Positions 61,495-64,000 of a stretch of 64,000 nt of DNA are shown here, piece after piece (the stretch's first letter is position 1; each line of letters begins with the position of its first letter). The position numbers and the translations under genes were made by a program. Location: assembly GCF_014635285.1 (NCBI RefSeq), contig NZ_BMCR01000002.1, positions 310,001 through 374,000 on the forward strand, in the 5' to 3' direction. Under the pieces are notes generated by a model, which was not told where the DNA came from, ran no database searches, and saw nothing but the letters and a program-made list of their open reading frames with translations. Origin of the DNA: Stappia taiwanensis (GTDB lineage: Bacteria; Pseudomonadota; Alphaproteobacteria; Rhizobiales; Stappiaceae).

Positions 61495-62466
61495 ATGATA
61501 CTTGTCTGCGGCGAGGCGCTGTTCGACCTCTTCGCCGAGGAAGACGGCGACCGCCTGACCCTCGATGCCCGCATCGGCGGATCGCCGGTCAATGTCGCCA
61601 TTGGCCTCGCCCGGCTTGCCACTCCGGTCAGCTATTTCGGCGCGCTTTCGGGCGATCTGTTCGGCCGCCGGCTGCGGACGACCCTTGCCGCCGAGGGCGT
61701 GCGGCTCGACCATGTGCTGGCCACCGACGCGCCCACCACCTTGAGCATCGTCGGCCTTAGTGCCGCCGGCAGCCCGGAATACACCTTCCACGGAGAAGGG
61801 GCCGCCGACCGGCAGGTGCGGCCGGCAGACCTTCCCGACCTGCCGCCGGAGATCGCCTGCATCCACATCGGCTCCTTCGCCATGCTGGTGCCGCCGGTCG
61901 GCGACAGCCTCGCCGCCCTCGTCGCCCGCGAGCATGGCCGCCGGATGATCGCCTATGATCCGAACATCCGCCCGACCGTGGTTGCCGATCTTGCCGCCTG
62001 GCGGGCCCGGCTGGGTGCGCTGCTGCCGCATGTGGATCTTCTGAAGATCAGCGGTGAGGACCTTGCCACCCTCTACCCGGATCGGGACGCCGCGACACTT
62101 GCCGCCGCCTGGCTCGCCCGGGGGCCGTCGCTCGTCGTCGTCACCCATGGGGCGGAAGGAGCGGAAGCCTTCACCGGCAAGGCCCATGTCGCAATCCCCG
62201 GACACCCGGTCGCGGTGGTCGACAGCGTCGGCGCCGGCGACAGTTTCCAGGCGGCAATGCTTGCCCGGCTTGGCGAGCGCGGTCAGCTTTCCGCCGAAGC
62301 TCTTGCCCGGCTCGATGCCGAAGACCTCGGCGATCTCCTGCACTTTGCCGCCAGCGCCGCCGCCCTCACCTGCACCCGGCGCGGTGCCGACCTGCCCCGG
62401 CGCGCGGAGCTTGCCTCCGCGTGCCACTCCGCCCCCTTCCCGTCTCCGCAAAACAGAGGCCCCTGA
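61495..62466 (+). CDS. frcK: PfkB-family fructokinase
   Basis: 323 residues. PfkB fold: GGSPVNVAIGLARLATPVSY near the start (ribokinase signature 1) and DSVGAGDSFQAAML (signature 2, with the catalytic Asp in GAGD at about residue 247). ISGEDLATL is the nucleotide-side segment. It is a sugar kinase, and the operon suggests fructose to fructose-6-phosphate. The last 20 residues (ASACHSAPFPSPQNRGP) are a low-complexity tail. Its stop shares one base with the zwf start (TGATG). Confidence 0.9.
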   Translation: MILVCGEALFDLFAEEDGDRLTLDARIGGSPVNVAIGLARLATPVSYFGALSGDLFGRRLRTTLAAEGVRLDHVLATDAPTTLSIVGLSAAGSPEYTFHGEGAADRQVRPADLPDLPPEIACIHIGSFAMLVPPVGDSLAALVAREHGRRMIAYDPNIRPTVVADLAAWRARLGALLPHVDLLKISGEDLATLYPDRDAATLAAAWLARGPSLVVVTHGAEGAEAFTGKAHVAIPGHPVAVVDSVGAGDSFQAAMLARLGERGQLSAEALARLDAEDLGDLLHFAASAAALTCTRRGADLPRRAELASACHSAPFPSPQNRGP

Positions 62467-63938
62467 TGGCTGTCCGTGTCATTGAAGTCGATCCGTTCGA
62501 TCTTGTCGTTTTCGGTGCCACCGGCGATCTTGCCTACCGCAAGCTGCTGCCGGCGCTCTACCACCGCGATCTCGACGGCCAGTTGCCGGAAGACGCCCGC
62601 ATTCTCGCCTGCTCGCGCCGCGACATGAGCGATGCGGAGTACCGCGCCCGGGCGGCCGAGGCGGTGCGCGAGCACGTAAGCGATATCGAGGAACCGGCGC
62701 TGTCCCGCTTTCTGGAGCGGCTGAGCTATCTGGCCGTCGATGCCAGTGGCGAGCGCGGCTGGGAGGACCTCGCCGCCGCGCTTGAAGATCGGCCCGAGGT
62801 GATCCGTGCCTTTTATCTCGCGGTCTCGCCCGATTTCTTCGGTGCGATCTGCGAGCGCATCGGCCGGCATGGGCTGGCAAGCGATACCGCCCGCATCGTC
62901 ATCGAAAAGCCGATCGGCAAGGATGGCCAGTCGGCCCGGGCGCTCAACGCGGCCATTGGCGCGGTGTTCCGCGAGGATCAGATCTTCCGCATCGACCATT
63001 ATCTCGGCAAGGAGACGGTGCAGAACCTGATGGCGCTGCGCTTCGCCAATGCGCTGTTCGAACCTCTGTGGAACGCGGCGCATATCGACCACGTGCAGAT
63101 CACCGTTGCCGAGGCGCTCGGGGTGGAAGGCCGGGCGGGCTATTACGACACCGCCGGCGCCATGCGCGACATGCTCCAGAACCACATCCTGCAACTGCTC
63201 TGCCTGGTGGCGATGGAGCCGCCGGAATCCATGGACGCCGATTCCGTGCGCGACGAAAAGCTCAAGGTTCTGAAGGCACTGAGGCCAATGGACCCGGCCA
63301 TGGTGGAGCGCGCCACCGTGCGCGGCCAGTACCGGGCCGGCGCATCGGCCGGCGGCGCGGTGCCCGGCTATCTGGAAGAGCTGGACGATCCCGGCTCGCA
63401 GACCGAGACCTTCGTCGCCCTGAAGGCGGAAATCGCCAACTGGCGCTGGGCCAACGTGCCCTTCTACCTGCGCACCGGCAAGCGGCTCGCCGACCGGGTG
63501 TCGGAGATCGTCGTTCAGTTCCGCCCCATCCCCCATTCGATCTTCGAGGAAGAGGCCGGACCGATTTCCTCCAACCGGCTGGTGATCCGCCTGCAGCCGG
63601 ACGAGGGCGTGCGCATGCAGATCATGATCAAGGACCCCGGCCCGGGCGGCATGCGCCTGCGCCAGGTGCCGCTCGACATGTCCTTCGCCGAAGCCTTCCG
63701 GGTGCGCAACCCGGACGCCTATGAACGGCTCTTGATGGATGTGATCCGCGGCAACCAGACCCTGTTCATGCGCCGCGACGAGGTGGAGGCCGCCTGGGCC
63801 TGGGTCGACCCGATCCTGGAGGCCTGGGCGCACTTGCGCGAGCCGCCGAAGGGCTACACCTCCGGCACCTGGGGGCCGTCCGCCGCCATCGCCCTGATCG
63901 AGCGTGACGGCCGCACCTGGTTCGAAGACCTGATCTGA
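62466..63938 (+). CDS. zwf: Glucose-6-phosphate 1-dehydrogenase
   Basis: 490 residues from ATG 62466, which overlaps the frcK stop; an earlier in-frame ATG at 62421 lies inside frcK and is unlikely. NADP site GATGDLAYRKLLPALY at residues 13-28, the substrate/catalytic motif RIDHYLGKE (about 177-185) and EIANWRWANVPFYLRTGK are intact. It makes 6-phosphogluconolactone for the pentose phosphate and Entner-Doudoroff routes. Being read with frcK ties fructose uptake to this route: fructose-6-phosphate is isomerised to glucose-6-phosphate. pgl and edd would be expected beyond the window. Confidence 0.96.
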   Translation: MAVRVIEVDPFDLVVFGATGDLAYRKLLPALYHRDLDGQLPEDARILACSRRDMSDAEYRARAAEAVREHVSDIEEPALSRFLERLSYLAVDASGERGWEDLAAALEDRPEVIRAFYLAVSPDFFGAICERIGRHGLASDTARIVIEKPIGKDGQSARALNAAIGAVFREDQIFRIDHYLGKETVQNLMALRFANALFEPLWNAAHIDHVQITVAEALGVEGRAGYYDTAGAMRDMLQNHILQLLCLVAMEPPESMDADSVRDEKLKVLKALRPMDPAMVERATVRGQYRAGASAGGAVPGYLEELDDPGSQTETFVALKAEIANWRWANVPFYLRTGKRLADRVSEIVVQFRPIPHSIFEEEAGPISSNRLVIRLQPDEGVRMQIMIKDPGPGGMRLRQVPLDMSFAEAFRVRNPDAYERLLMDVIRGNQTLFMRRDEVEAAWAWVDPILEAWAHLREPPKGYTSGTWGPSAAIALIERDGRTWFEDLI

Positions 63939-64000
63939 CCGCACTCCCGATGCAGCCCGGTATGGTGGCGGGCGGCAAAGGCTTGGCAGCGAATTTAAAT
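63939..64000. other. Window end
   Basis: 62 bases after zwf with no gene start visible and no terminator; the last bases are AT-rich (ATTTAAAT). The operon may continue beyond the edge. Confidence 0.5.

Overview
The window looks like chromosomal DNA from an alphaproteobacterium of the Hyphomicrobiales (Rhizobiales). The main pointers are a roughly 2,070-residue homologue of the Growth Pole Ring protein of polar-growing rhizobia, an frcBCA-K type fructose ABC operon read into zwf, an FlgE/FlgK pair, a CheZ-like phosphatase and high-GC coding DNA with long open shadow frames. The genus cannot be fixed from this sequence; a Stappia/Labrenzia-like or Agrobacterium-like relative is a guess. I see no rRNA, tRNA, CRISPR array, insertion sequence, prophage or plasmid function. 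The region is ordinary core and metabolic chromosome with high coding density and many convergent gene pairs separated by hairpin terminators.

Layout. 1-2.3 kb: flagellar flgK (cut by the window edge) and flgE, minus strand. 2.5-8.5 kb: a plus-strand run with a MoxR ATPase, a secreted protein, a SixA-like phosphatase, YcjX and YcjF envelope GTPase-type proteins and a CoxE-like VWA protein. 8.7-10.9 kb: a methyl-accepting chemotaxis protein with an unusually AT-rich leader. 11-14.9 kb: an AraC regulator divergent from an MFS carrier, a 2Fe-2S ferredoxin, an Hpt protein and a small conserved protein. 15.2-21.4 kb: the giant polar-growth protein. 21.7-26.1 kb: an Mla-type phospholipid transport operon (STAS-MlaE, MlaF, MlaD, auxiliary lipoprotein). 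26.2-28.2 kb: dgcN-dgcA for D-glutamate use. 28.3-32.8 kb: an MFS carrier, a CheZ-like protein, a small lipoprotein and a DUF2336 protein. 32.8-38.2 kb: a Ser/Thr dehydratase-type enzyme, a glycosyltransferase plus LpxH-like phosphoesterase, an atypical SDR and FadL. 38.7-44.2 kb: an RND efflux pair with a divergent TetR regulator. 44.2-50.7 kb: an orphan TRAP binding protein, a lone Lrp-type RAM domain, two DMT carriers and an orphan molybdenum hydroxylase large subunit. 50.8-56.9 kb: an HTH-PBP regulator, a diguanylate cyclase, a fatty acyl-CoA ligase and adenine deaminase. 57.1-64 kb: a ROK regulator, frcB-frcC-frcA-frcK and zwf.

How it fits together. Several loci serve envelope and pole biology (GPR homologue, Mla operon, LpxH-like/GT pair, YcjX/YcjF, FadL) and motility (FlgE/FlgK, MCP, CheZ-like, diguanylate cyclase). 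The last 7 kb form one catabolic unit: sugar uptake, phosphorylation and entry into the Entner-Doudoroff/pentose phosphate route through Zwf. The features most worth a second look are the 11-residue-based repeat architecture of the polar protein, three CheY-docking-like motifs in the CheZ-like protein, the paired perfect inverted repeats before the MCP gene, the dense inverted repeats upstream of fadL, and the strong intercistronic hairpins in the frc operon. I did not find a clearly undescribed multi-gene system.
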